Part shown: positions 29,415 through 42,072 of the stretch, piece after piece
Numbering within the stretch: the stretch's first letter is position 1
Layout: every line of letters starts with the position of its first letter
Origin: Cladorhizidae sp. MBARI D1340-BT2
Lineage: Eukaryota > Porifera > Demospongiae > Poecilosclerida > Cladorhizidae
Assembly: GCA_028752905.1 (NCBI GenBank)
Contig: JAQNBH010000003.1
Span: 38,996,472 to 39,060,471 of the forward strand
DNA: 64,000 nt
Direction: 5' to 3'
Notes under the pieces: model-generated
Databases searched by the model: none
What the model saw: only the letters and a program-made list of their open reading frames with translations
What the model was told of the DNA's origin: nothing
Translations under genes and position numbers: made by a program

Positions 29415-29811
29415 GGACCATAGCCTCCAGGGGCAATCAACACTAGCCCCTAGCCCTAGCATTGGCAAGGGAGCAAACTGCACCATTAGCCTTCTCCACC
29501 ACGTCCTGAGCAACCACAGTTTAGGAGAGATCAACCTCAACCTACATGCAGACAATTGCTCAGGCCAAAATAAGAATCGCTTTCTAATGCAATACCTAGC
29601 ATGGCGTGTTCTGGCTGGACTAAACAAAAACATTGAGATCTCGTTCATGCTTGTTGGACACACGAAATGTGCCCCTGACTGGTGTTTTGGCCTGCTGGAG
29701 CACAAGTTCAGACGGACAAAGGTCGGTTGCTTGGATGACATTGTCAGTGTTGTGAACACATCTGCAGTAGTTAACCACGCCCAGTCTAAGAATAGACAAC
29801 GTCAAACATAG
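29338..29811 (+). pseudogene. Chimeric PLE/DUF7869 ORF, unit 2
   Basis: Same 157-residue frame as in unit 1 with a near-identical protein; the change NHTQ to NHAQ is shared with unit 3. Confidence 0.65.
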
Positions 29812-30016
29812 CTAACCAACTGTCTAAACTCTTTATAACTATAATATTAACTAGTCGACCGCACACCGCTTCTCAGAAAGAGTCCAGTCCACAACTGCCA
29901 AGCATTAGCTGATTGAACGTGTTCGTCCCACCTAATTCAGGTATACGGAAGTATACGATGTCATGGTGCACGCGAGAATTGTTCCAGACGAAGAAACAGG
30001 GACTACTTTACTTATC

Positions 30017-30154
30017 AAAGAGTAATGTGTGCCATCAGCAATGTGTTCCACGAGTGCAGACGTTATTTCTGCAGTGTGCAGAGCTGCTACTTGATGTGCA
30101 TCCAAAGGAGCAAACTGAAGGGTCTGTGGATCTTCGAGTTTATTAGGTTTATTA
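30017..30154 (-). pseudogene. Inverted fragment of virus-like ORF A, unit 2
   Basis: Unit 2 counterpart with three or four extra substitutions (for example TGGTCCACG to TGTTCCACG) shared with unit 3. Confidence 0.55.
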
Positions 30155-31260
30155 TTGCTGATTCCAAGGAATGTGGCTCACTCCATGTAGGATCGATGTC
30201 AGACAAGATCAGCGAGTTGATCACACAAGAGTGCAGTCAGTTATGCTTCCTCTCCAGTGTATGTCTCCTGTACACAAAAAAAAAGATGGCAAGACCACGT
30301 TTAGCTCTCAAAGGGCTCCAGGTCACATTCGTTATTTTTGACACCAGTGCAGACAAGGTTCATCTCAACTTGGATCTGTCGGGATTTTCAGATCGGGCCG
30401 AATTGGTGAGTGTGTACAATTTTTTTATAGCTTATGTGGAAGAGGTTAGGAATGGAATTGAACAAGGTCAAGTATGTGGCCAGTCTTCAGGGGTTTGTCA
30501 AAAAAGATACACAGTGTGTGTATTTGACATCACGATACAGTTGTACGATCCGGAAGTGGCCAGTTCCAAACCCTGGATGAAACTCACCAGAATACACGAC
30601 ACAAAAAACCCTCGCTGTGTCGGTGGGGATCTCTCGGAAACAGTGAATTCCACTTGTTGGATACGGCAAACATCAAACGAGCCTTACCTGGACCTTTGGA
30701 GGCGTCACTGATTCTTTCCATGCACACTGTTATATGTGCAGTTAGGGCAATTTACCGACTCAATGTCGCAGCAACTTGCCTTGTGTCTCTGCTGTAGACC
30801 CAGAATTCCCGTCCACAAACAACCCCGCTACATATTTGGGCAGCAAACTGGCTGTCAGTTGTGCACATAGCTTGCGTCAACGTTCGTTTGCAGACCGTAA
30901 TATATACACCTCCATGGATTTTACGGCTGGCATCTCATCTCAAAAATGTGTCCGGGTTTCTTGCATCCGATGCACCAGTGCTTCTTGCACAAATAGCAGC
31001 AATCATGGAGCAGAATAGAACCCGATATGCCAATAATTCCACGTATAAGAGTAATACGACATTTCAGAACGAACCACTCTCAAGATGCTTGTATGCAAAT
31101 TGAAGTCCTAACACCATTCTCTCTCACATTGCGGTTTAGTAAAACAGAGAAGGTTGAAGAACACAATAAAGTTATCTCACTGGTCAAGGTAATTATGAAA
31201 ATGACTAGTAGCTACAGAGAAACTATTTCCAATACAATGAGTAATGAAGACTCGGAGTGA
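30025..31260 (+). pseudogene. Decayed plus-strand coding region, unit 2
   Basis: In this unit one base less in the A-run near 30,280 joins the leader and the MARPRLAL part into a 228-codon frame (30,025-30,711). Later parts need frameshifts as in unit 1. The first 40 codons overlap the antisense ORF A scrap. Confidence 0.4.
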
Positions 31261-34200
31261 TATAGAGAATGAATCAATAATAAATTACAAAAACGATTAT
31301 TAAGGGGGGCAAACTGCTGTTAAAAAAATGCCCACTTTGTCGAGTAATACCCATATTTTATTCAGTGTTTATTGGGAGAACTCCTTTACTGTTAAGGTTT
31401 GACTTGATCCATATGTCTGGTGGAGTGATCCATTGGAAAGAGGATTAGTTTGTCCAAACATTATTTACTTCTTCAGCTTATGATCACTGAAAAAACTACA
31501 TTGGCTCAAATTATAGCCATGTGGCGAAACAGAGGCTGGTCTTCATCTTCAGCAGTTCCTGCTAAAGTCAAACATTAGAAAATATATTTGTTCCATGAAA
31601 TGTGTCCAAAGTTATGTTCATTTCTTCAGCAAGGAACACAATATGCAGTAAAAAAAAAAATAAATATTTTAATCGTCTGTACAACAATAACATCAATAAG
31701 AAAACACAAAGTATTAAAATTATCAAGTGCAGGATACATATGAAACTGACAATTCCAAGTAATGACAGGGAGACTGCTACGTACAAAAACAAAACAAAAA
31801 AAGATAACACAAATTCTAAAGGTACATATGAAACTCACAATTACAAGTAATGACAGGGTGACAAAAATAACAACAAAAACACAATTAAAATTATAAAGTG
31901 CAAGGTACATATGAATCTGACAATTCCCAAGTAATAATTTCGCGACTGCTATGCACAAAAAAGAGAAACAAACAAAAAGTAACATCACGTTAAGGATTAA
32001 GCAACAAGTTAACTGAAAGTTAAGTGTATCATGTTAACATGATGAGTTAGTATTTATTATCTTTAAAACCAACTTCAGTTTGAGTGAAATGTATTGAAAT
32101 GAGAAAAAGTACAAACGAAACCTAGGGAAAATATATCCAGCACTGCTTCAGTTTGGACAGGTAGAAATAAATGAGGACATTAATGTAGACTCAATCGTTG
32201 TAGCTGTCAAAAGACATGTCCTCCTCCATCTTCAACATGATGGATAGTGGTCGACAACTTCCACTGGATAAAAGATGGAAGATATATTATCAGTACTTTT
32301 CATCCTTCATAGTTCAAGTTGCTTCATTGGCTAGTGATCAGTATCTTCAAGGTATTGTTTGCCACCAGGTATAGCTTCAGAGAGAAGGCTATTATACACT
32401 CATTTAATGTCATTGGATGCCTGATCTCAATACAAGCTGATGAATTGCTTAAGCACACTGTCTCATCTTGATGCAAGATGACTTGTGCATCATTCCAGTG
32501 AGTTTCAACTTTCTTTAATTTTTCTAATACCAACCTTCCATAGTTCCTGGTAAATAAGCATTTTATCTTCTTTTCATTTTTTTCTTGACGGAACGTAACA
32601 ATGACATTGTGAGAGGTGAAAATGATGTAGAAATCTTACAACCAAATAATTTATAATAATACTTGCTACACATAAAAACGCACAACAAAATATAAAATAC
32701 AATAACAGTGTTCACATACATCATAACAAATATACTGGAAAATATATATATACACGAGAAAAAACAAGCCAAAATGAAAATAAACAGATTTTGTTTTAAA
32801 CACCTTTTTTCCCCAGAGAAAGAGAACAGTAAAAAGAGAAGACTGCAGCAGCAGCAAGCCTATGTTGTTAGACATTCTTTCTTTGCATATGTATATATTT
32901 TTATTATGTTTTTTTTATCACTCCAATGTTATATTCAGTTGGCATTTGAATAACTCCTTATCCCCAACTTCCAGAGATTTGAGAAACACGGCTACAGTTA
33001 CAAGTAATACTCCTCGATAAAAGCCAGGCACAATTGTTCTATCTTGACATTAGATAGCTTGAGGAAAGATTGTAGCAGTGTAGAATAACTTTGGGCAAGA
33101 TGTAGAGCAGTGTACAATAATATCAAACAAAAAATAAATTTCAGGAGGGGCAGGGAGGGTATGAATGAATAATGAATTGATGGAATGATTTGTTCGGTCT
33201 CATTGTATCTTCTATAGCACTCCATAGACTAACTATTACATTCACACAATCACCATTGCACAGCTCAATACTGTTCATGCAATTATGTCATACAACACAC
33301 ACAAACATCTGGATGCTGTGCACACAACATATGGGGGAGAATTCAGGATGCTGGTCAAGCCAATTCCCAGAAGCCTTACAATTACATAGCATTAGATGCA
33401 AAGCACATCCTTTGAGATGCCCACTAAGCGTAGGATAGTCCTTTGAGAGACCATTAACTAAAGCCAAAAAGGCATAAAAATCTTGAAAAATACATCTTCT
33501 TACGACCTTGAATTCAATGGGGCCACAACTAATATCAGCACCTAGCAATGAGTGGCAATGATGCCTGTAGCACTGCTGACATTGCACTGCTATCGATGAT
33601 TAAATGCTCTAAAAGAAGGGTTGCATTCAGTTATGATCGCATGGACTAGTCCTTGCACTAAGAACACTAGCATCCATTCCTTGCATCTACGTAGTGGATA
33701 TATGGTTGGAAGAAGTGGTAGAATGTGGGTTAAAGATAGCACACAAGCACATCTCAAAGGTACCATTCCTTGCATCTACGTAGTGGATATATGGTTGGAA
33801 GAAGTGGTAGAATGTGGGTTACAGATAACACACAAGCACATCTCAAAGGTACCAGAGGACCATATGTGAACCTCGTCCAGTTACAGAAAAAACATTTACA
33901 GAGCTTTATCTTCAGAAATTGCGAGATTGGAAACGTGCAGGTAAGCATTTTATACAATTACACTTTTCTTCATCACGTTCAATGGAACTACAAACACCAA
34001 CAATCATCGTGGAAATTGCTAACACACTCACTTAATGTGCTACAGGTGAGCAAACCAAACTCTCTGCAGGGCAAGGACACTGTTATGCACGTTACGTGTT
34101 ACACACTTTGCATGTGCACTGCTATGGCATGTGTAATCTGATGTGAAGAAAGATGCTTCTAGTTACTCACCAACTTTTACCAAGAAGCGCGATGAGTTGG

Positions 34201-34492
34201 TAATGGGGGAAGGAGGATCAATACAGGAGAGAATGTCCTCTCGTGGGACAGGGAGGCGGTCGGCTCTCGCTGGCCAGTTCCATCTCTTAAGCCCCAGCAG
34301 ATTACAAAAATTTTTGCGACAGTTGAGTGGGAGTGCTGCTCTCCACTTCTCCCACAAAATATTTTCTGTCAGGTTGTAGTCAGATGCAGAGCAGCAGCTG
34401 TTTGTTGTATTCCTCTGCTTGTGCTCTCTTGATAAATATGTGCTTGAGAAAATGGGGAAGAAGGGCGAGGATGTGCTCCTTCAAGTCATCAG

Positions 34493-35023
34493 TCATCCCT
34501 TATGAACAACTTTATTTAGGCGCTCATTCTCGTCCTTCTCCCACTCGAGCCATGTGACTGCCTGTTCCACTTGCACTACCTGATCATACTGCTCAAGGAA
34601 GCGTTGACCATCACGGCAGTTGTTGCACTGATTCAGCCAGCACTTGTTTGAAGGGTTCTCACACATGAAGGAGTCAGGGGTAGTGGGGGAATACCGGGGG
34701 ATATCTGGCACCACCTTGTGGAGTGCCTCCAATGCCAAAATGACATCCTCATGGTACTGACAGATACATGCATTGTGTGGGGTCTGGCTTACATAGAGTA
34801 CATGGGTTGGTCTAAGAGTCTTGAACTTTGTTAGACCAACTTTTTCATTGAGGTAGTCCTGGGTGAAAAGAGCATGACACTCCTTCAGGGTACAGACCAA
34901 GTGATGGATCTGTTTCTTCTCCATTCCCACTTTCCTGGCATCATTTTTAAAAATCAAAAGCTGTAAATTGGTTTGTGGCTTGTCATAGCTAACAGCTGTG
35001 ATTAGAGCGAAACCAAATTGCAA
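34493..35023 (-). pseudogene. Cys/His-rich transposon-type protein fragment, unit 2
   Basis: Identical frame to unit 1. Confidence 0.5.
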
Positions 35024-35086
35024 TAACTAAAGTGGTTGTTGAATGGCAAATACGGCAGGTTGCCATTCAACAACCACTTTAGTTAT
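35023..35086. repeat. Perfect 27-bp hairpin, unit 2
   Basis: Same hairpin, unchanged in both arms. Confidence 0.9.
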
Positions 35087-35415
35087 GGGGTTCTGCCAAA
35101 CGGAGGAGGGTCCCTGCCTTGGATGTTTCTGCATGCATCTTCTGGCATCTTCTGACAAAACATGTCTCTAGAGATATTTTATATATCATTGGAAAGCACA
35201 TAGAACAAGCAACAATTTGAGCATAAAATTATCTACACAAACCAATTATTAAAAAAGTTATGGGCAGTCAAAAGTCAAAAACGTTTTTAGCCAGTCTGGG
35301 GGTGGTCCCCCCCCCTTAAGGGGAGACGAGAGCATTACTTATCCCCTCTGAGAGTCTAGCAAGATCTCTGAGCCACTCAGGACCAAGGGAAAATCCTTCA
35401 GCCCTCGAAAATCCC

Positions 35416-36435
35416 AAGGTATTGCCAACAGAAGACTCTGTGGACGATGCCAAAGCTGATAAGAGTCTGATCCCAGATAAAACCCGTCTATTTCTGGATA
35501 GTTGTACCACAGACGATGCCGAATCTGACAAGGATGCTGTACCTTTTACACAACACCAATTCAATTCTACGAAATGGAAGGAACCTCCTTTCGTAGATTT
35601 GAGAGATCATGCTGATTTCTCCAAGGCTGGTCAACTATCTGACGGATCTGCTATATCTAATAACATCAATTAGAGTATTGTAACTTTATGGGATATATTA
35701 TGTGATACAAGAAAAATACTGGAGATTTCGGAAGAAGGTGAATTGTCTACTATTTATACCCGGCAATAGAAAATACTCGTAGACACATTCTTGTTGTATT
35801 TCGACTACCTCAATAGACATGCAGGTCTTCTGAAAAAACATGACGCACAAGAATTGTCAACATACTGTTTAGATCTCTTGGTTGCATCGACTCAATGTTA
35901 GGCTTCTTGTGATATTCCTTTATCGGATGGTCATTGGTTGTGGTTTTTGAATAGAGATGCAGATGTTCCAATTAGCTTCCCGCATAATACGGGGTCATAT
36001 GTATTAAAACCTACTCAGTACGGTCTGGAGTTTAAATGGTTGAAACCATGGCTGTTACAGAACATAGATGTTTATATGGATGCCGAATACAGTAAGAATT
36101 TCTTGGGCGAAGAAAGAAAGGAACGTATGTATGCTTTATGTTGGTTATGTATTGTATATCTTGCTTACTTCCAAATAATTATATTGTCAATGTTTTATGC
36201 AGATGTTTTAGGTGCAATAAAGTTTATTGCATCACCAGTAAGAATCTTATTTGTCGACATGGACATCAGGATTGCAGGTGTGCTGGGTCTGGCTTTTCAC
36301 CACTCCCCGGTTAGGAGACCTGTTTTGTCTCTTTTGTCTCTTGTGTATATATCCTTTGTTGATGAAGAGTTGATGAAGAACCCCCAAAAAGCAGTCAACG
36401 GGTGTTGTATTATATTTTTTATTATATCCTTGTAG
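35416..36435 (+). pseudogene. Coding region with three in-frame TAG codons, unit 2
   Basis: Same frame and the same three TAG codons at 35,671, 35,767 and 35,899. Confidence 0.45.
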
Positions 36436-37542
36436 ATGAACCCCCTCCCCCCCAAAAGAGGAGAAGGCCAGACCCCCAAAAGAGGGGAAACCTAGCCACC
36501 ACCAGCGACCCCAATGCCAGCCACCGCCAAACCACTGGTTAGGACCTGTTTTGTCAATATATCTGTTTTGGGTCCATTGAATTGTTTTGTATTATATCCT
36601 TGTTGATGAAGAACCCCCCAAAAGGAGTCAACGGGTGTTGTATTATATCCTTGTATTATATCCTTGTAGATGAACACCCCTGCTGGAGCCACCCCAATGC
36701 CAGCCCCCCCCCCACCACCAGAACACCCCTGCTGGAGCCACCCCAATCACAGCCCCCCCCCCCCCCCCCACCACCAGCGTCCCCAAACCACTTGTTAGGA
36801 CCTGTTTTGTCAATATGTCTGTTTTCAGAGCTAGAAATAACAGGCGGGTCATTGGTCATTTTCTGAGCAATTCACCAATTTGCCAGATTGTCCTAACAGC
36901 AAATAACAAGCTTAGTGGCTACTACTAGTCAGCGGCTTAGTGTTGCAGCTGCAGTGGTTAACAAGAAGAAAAATTTATTAGTTGTGAAAAAGAAAAAGGA
37001 GGGAAAAAATGGTGTGGTTAGCTAATAGCATGCAGTGCGTGCCCTTGGCTAATTGGTGCCCTAGGCTAATTGTATCCCTAGGCTAATTGCAATGTACGGA
37101 GGCTGAGGTCTGGTGATTGTAGGAAACAGCTGAGCTAGGTACAAATGATTTCAATGCTGATAGTAGCATTGAGTTATGGTGCAACTAGACCAAACCAGTG
37201 GCCAAGCAGGAAGAAAGCCTGCTACTGCTACACCAAGCACCTCAGCATTGGTAGTGAATGAAGATGAAGAGAATGAGTCAGACAGAAGTAGTGAGTCTGG
37301 TGACAATCTTCCTTTAGAAGACTAGGATAACTGGATGGAGAACATGCAGTGACATTTTTGTCCTACTTAACTTTTCATGCTGTATTGTCATTTGTTTTTG
37401 TTGTCCTCCATCAGGTACTGTGCCTAAATTAATTGTAGTCACAAATTTAAAAAAAATTCACCAAATAAAGACCTCGTTAATTTCTTGGGCGACTATAGTC
37501 GCCCTTTGCAGTTGAAGGATTGATTGATTGATTACCTTAAAG

Positions 37543-37822
37543 ATGGCCTGCTACATATGCAAGGGCATTTATAAAGTGAACAAGAAGGGCTTCATAAGGC
37601 CGCATGGTCCGATGAATAATCGGTGTGAAGGTGGAGGCTTCCCACCAGGTTAGTAGACCTTTTCTTATCCTTTCTTTTAGTAGAGATTACTGCACTGATT
37701 ATCCTTCCCCCTCAGCCGCACCAGAAGACACCACCACTCCCACACCAGAAGACACCACCACTCCCACACCAGAAGACACCACCACTCCAACACCAGAAGA
37801 CACCACCACTCCCACACTATGA
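37543..37822 (+). CDS. Two-exon zinc-ribbon-like protein, unit 2
   Basis: Copy of 26,731-27,010 with the same splice sites and four TTTPTPED units. Confidence 0.45.
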
Positions 37823-38295
37823 ATGATACTATTATTATTGCAAGTATACCAACATTTAGTAGAAGTATAATGACTGACCAATATTAGAAAATGACCTAGC
37901 AAATCTTATTATGCTAGGACATCATGTCCTACCAACATTAAACCTTATTTCTAGCTCTGTGTTTTGGGTCCATTTAAATTATTTTGTGTTATATCCTAGG
38001 AGAAGGAGATGGAGGAGTGGGAGAAGAAGATGGAGGAGAGGGAGAAGGGGGTGGAGGAGAGGGAGAAGAAGATAGAGGAGAGGGAGGAGAAGATGAAGGA
38101 GAGCGAGGAGAAGGAGAAGGAGATGGGGAGAATGTTATGAAATTGGAGGTCTCACTGATTCAATATTAATCTTCTCCCTCTCCTCCATCTCCCTCTCCTT
38201 CTCCCTCTCCTTCTCCCTCTCCTCCATCTTCTTCTCCCTCTCCTCCATCTTCTTCCCTCTCCTCCTTCTCCCTCACCCATTAGTTGTTCGAGAAA

Positions 38296-38637
38296 ATGTC
38301 GCACCGCAACCGGGCAGTTATAATGCTGACTTATGGTGATTTTGTAATTTGTTCTGTAAGTTAATCAATCCCAGTTAGGTGATTAAATAAGCTTATCATC
38401 TTCATCCTGCAGATTTGCAAACACAAGAGCTCGGTTGCGGTGACGTATGAGAAGCATATGAAGGGTCACAAAAACAATGTACGGGTGCTGCCAGGCGGCG
38501 TATTAAAGATCGTCAATGGGGTGTAAGTGCAGGCTGATATTTTTGTACTACTGATTATTCAAATCCCACTTATCTTATGTTGTAGGGAAAGATACACCAA
38601 GTTTAACTATAGTATGCAGGTTATAAATTCAGATTGA
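38296..38637 (+). CDS. Three-exon single C2H2 zinc-finger protein, unit 2
   Basis: Exact counterpart of 27,484-27,825; exons, splice sites and finger are unchanged. Confidence 0.45.
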
Positions 38638-38873
38638 TTTACCATTTTTTTGGTTTTTGTTAATGGACGTGCTATTGTATTTGTGTCTCTTTTCTCTCTT
38701 TTCCGCGGTTTTTTATGCTTTTTTTCCACTCTCTAATAAAAAAAGTAAACATTTTCCCTTTTTCTTCTTGTGTTTTTTAATAAAAAATCTAAATATACCG
38801 TCAATGGGGAGGAGTGTGAGATATAGGGCACTATGGTGTGTGTTGTTGTTTTTGTTCTGTTGTTTTTGTTCTG

Positions 38874-39352
38874 TTGAGTACAAATAGAGTGCACTTCATC
38901 TGCACCCCACCAGACTGAGTACAAATAGAGTGCACTTCATCTGCACCCCACCAGACTGAGTACAAATAGAGTGCACTTCATCTGCACCCCACCAGACTGA
39001 GTACAAATAGAGTGCACTTCATCTGCACCCCTCCAGACTGAGTACAAATAGAGTGCACTTCATCTGCACCCCTCCAGACTGAGTACAAATAGAGTGCACT
39101 TCATCTGCACCCCTCCAGACTGAGTACAAATAGAGTGCACTTCATCTGCACCCCACCAGACTGAGTACAAATAGAGTGCACTTCATCTGCACCCCTCCAG
39201 ACTGAGTACAAATAGAGTGCACTTCATCTGCACCCCACCAGACTGAGTACAAATAGAGTGCACTTCATCTGCACCCCACCAGACTGAGTGCAAGTAGAGT
39301 GCACTTCATCTGCACCCCACCAGACTGAGTACAAGTAGAGTGCAAATATAGC
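38874..39352. repeat. 41-bp minisatellite, unit 2
   Basis: Same copy number and same order of CCACCA/CCTCCA variants as in unit 1, so the array was copied as part of the large unit. Confidence 0.9.
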
Positions 39353-39617
39353 AAGAAACGGGTATGAAATTGGAGGTCTCACTGATTCAATATTAATCTT
39401 CTCCCTCTCCTCCATCTCCTTCTCCCTCTCCTTCTCCCTCTCCTTCTCCCTCTCCTCCATCTTCTTCTCCCTCTCCTCCATCTTCTTCCCTCTCCTCCAT
39501 CTACTTCTCCCTCACCCATTAGTTGTTCCTGAAAAAGTCCCACCGCAACAGGGCGGTAGAAATGCTGGCTAAGTGTAATTTTATAATTTGTGCTGTAAGT
39601 TAATCAATCCCAGTTAG

Positions 39618-39948
39618 GTGACACCTTTGGAACAGGAAGTGCTAATGGTTTGAGATCAAACCGTGCGAATCCCAACACAGGCTGGGGTACAAACAACTCT
39701 GGTTTTGGCATGAACAATCTAAATCCCAACACAGAACAACGCTGGTTTTGGCATGAATAACACAAATCCCAATGTAGGATTGGGAACAAATAGCTATGGA
39801 TTCAATAGTGGGTATGGTGCAAACAATTACGGGGTATGGAATGAATAGTATCAATCCGAATTTTAATCCAACCACTTCTATTCAAACTTTCTCTAACATA
39901 CAAACAAATTTCATGCATCCAGCCACCACTCTAACAGGCACTAATTAA
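39618..39948 (+). pseudogene. Gly/Asn-rich C-terminal exon, unit 3
   Basis: Same as unit 2. Confidence 0.35.
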
Positions 39949-40226
39949 ACACCACACTCATGTAACACCCTCACACCGCACCCTCATCCACTGTTAGAGC
40001 ACATGTCATAAATAGGCACTGAAGAAGGTCACACAAATTGACTGAAATATATTTGCCAATATACTACAGTTGTGAGTTCATAGGATTAATATCGATTGTA
40101 ACTATTAACCTACAGCTAGATACCCTTCCTCGATAAATAAGTTAGTAAGATGTCTAGATGTGATGAACCTCCAGCTAGATCGACCAGAAGCCACACCATG
40201 ACCCCTGCTCCCCGGGCTGCAGTCGG
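39934..40226 (+). repeat. Diverged PLE terminal sequence, unit 3
   Basis: Unit 3 counterpart of 18,316-18,608. Confidence 0.6.
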
Positions 40227-40623
40227 GGACCATAGCCTCCAGGGGCAATCAACACTAGCCCCTAGCCCTAGCATTGGCAAGGGAGCAAACTGCACCATTA
40301 GCCTTCTCCACCACGTCCTGAGCAACCACAGTTTAGGAGAGATCAACCTCAACCTACATGCAGACAATTGCTCAGGCCAAAATAAGAATCGCTTTCTAAT
40401 GCAATACCTAGCATGGCGTGTTCTGGCTGGACTAAACAAAAACATTGAGATCTCGTTCATGCTTGTTGGACACACGAAATGTGCCCCTGACTGGTGTTTT
40501 GGCCTGCTGGAGCACAAGTTCAGACGGACAAAGGTCAGTTGCTTGGATGACATTGTCAGTGTTGTGAACACATCTGCAGTAGTTAACCACGCCCAGTCTA
40601 AGAATAGACAACGTCAAACATAG
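40150..40623 (+). pseudogene. Chimeric PLE/DUF7869 ORF, unit 3
   Basis: Same frame; TKVG is changed to TKVS relative to the other units. Confidence 0.65.
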
Positions 40624-40828
40624 CTAACCAACTGTCTAAACTCTTTATAACTATAATATTAACTAGTCGACCGCACACCGCTTCTCAGAAAGAGTCCAGT
40701 CCACAACTGCCAAGCATTAGCTGATTGAACGTGTTCGTCCCACCTAATTCAGGTATACGGAAGTATACGATGTCATGGTGCACGCGAGAATTGTTCCAGA
40801 CGAAGAAACAGGGACTACTTTACTTATC

Positions 40829-40966
40829 AAAGAGTAATGTGTGCCATCAGCAATGTGTTCCACGAGTGCAGACGTTATTTCTGCAGTGTGCAGAGCTGCT
40901 ACTTGATGTGCATCCAAAGGAGCAAACTGAAGGGTCTGTGGATCTTCGAGTTTATTAGGTTTATTA
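40829..40966 (-). pseudogene. Inverted fragment of virus-like ORF A, unit 3
   Basis: Unit 3 counterpart. Confidence 0.55.
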
Positions 40967-42072
40967 TTGCTGATTCCAAGGAATGTGGCTCACTCCATGT
41001 AGGATCGATGTCAGACAAGATCAGCGAGTTGATCACACAAGAGTGCAGTCAGTTATGCTTCCTCTCCAGTGTATGTCTCCTGTACACAAAAAAAAAGATG
41101 GCAAGACCACGTTTAGCTCTCAAAGGGCTCCAGGTCACATTCGTTATTTTTGACACCAGTGCAGACAAGGTTCATCTCAACTTGGATCTGTCGGGATTTT
41201 CAGATCGGGCCGAATTGGTGAGTGTGTACAATTTTTTTATAGCTTATGTGGAAGAGGTTAGGAATGGAATTGAACAAGGTCAAGTATGTGGCCAGTCTTC
41301 AGGGGTTTGTCAAAAAAGATACACAGTGTGTGTATTTGACATCACGATACAGTTGTACGATCCGGAAGTGGCCAGTTCCAAACCCTGGATGAAACTCACC
41401 AGAATACACGACACAAAAAACCCTCGCTGTGTCGGTGGGGATCTCTCGGAAACAGTGAATTCCACTTGTTGGATACGGCAAACATCAAACGAGCCTTACC
41501 TGGACCTTTGGAGGCGTCACTGATTCTTTCCATGCACACTGTTATATGTGCAGTTAGGGCAATTTACCGACTCAATGTCGCAGCAACTTGCCTTGTGTCT
41601 CTGCTGTAGACCCAGAATTCCCGTCCACAAACAACCCCGCTACATATTTGGGCAGCAAACTGGCTGTCAGTTGTGCACATAGCTTGCGTCAACGTTCGTT
41701 TGCAGACCGTAATATATACACCTCCATGGATTTTACGGCTGGCATCTCATCTCAAAAATGTGTCCGGGTTTCTTGCATCCGATGCACCAGTGCTTCTTGC
41801 ACAAATAGCAGCAATCATGGAGCAGAATAGAACCCGATATGCCAATAATTCCACGTATAAGAGTAATACGACATTTCAGAACGAACCACTCTCAAGATGC
41901 TTGTATGCAAATTGAAGTCCTAACACCATTCTCTCTCACATTGCGGTTTAGTAAAACAGAGAAGGTTGAAGAACACAATAAAGTTATCTCACTGGTCAAG
42001 GTAATTATGAAAATGACTAGTAGCTACAGAGAAACTATTTCCAATACAATGAGTAATGAAGACTCGGAGTGA
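40837..42072 (+). pseudogene. Decayed plus-strand coding region, unit 3
   Basis: Same as unit 2, with a 228-codon frame at 40,837-41,523. Confidence 0.4.

Larger units (their letters stand above)
28551..39362. repeat. Tandem segmental unit 2 (10,812 bp)
   Basis: Almost identical to units 1 and 3. It shares derived variants with unit 3 (ACGAT insertion; GATTTTGTTTTAAA in place of GATTTTTTTTTAAA; several single-base changes), so units 2 and 3 are the closer pair. Confidence 0.9.
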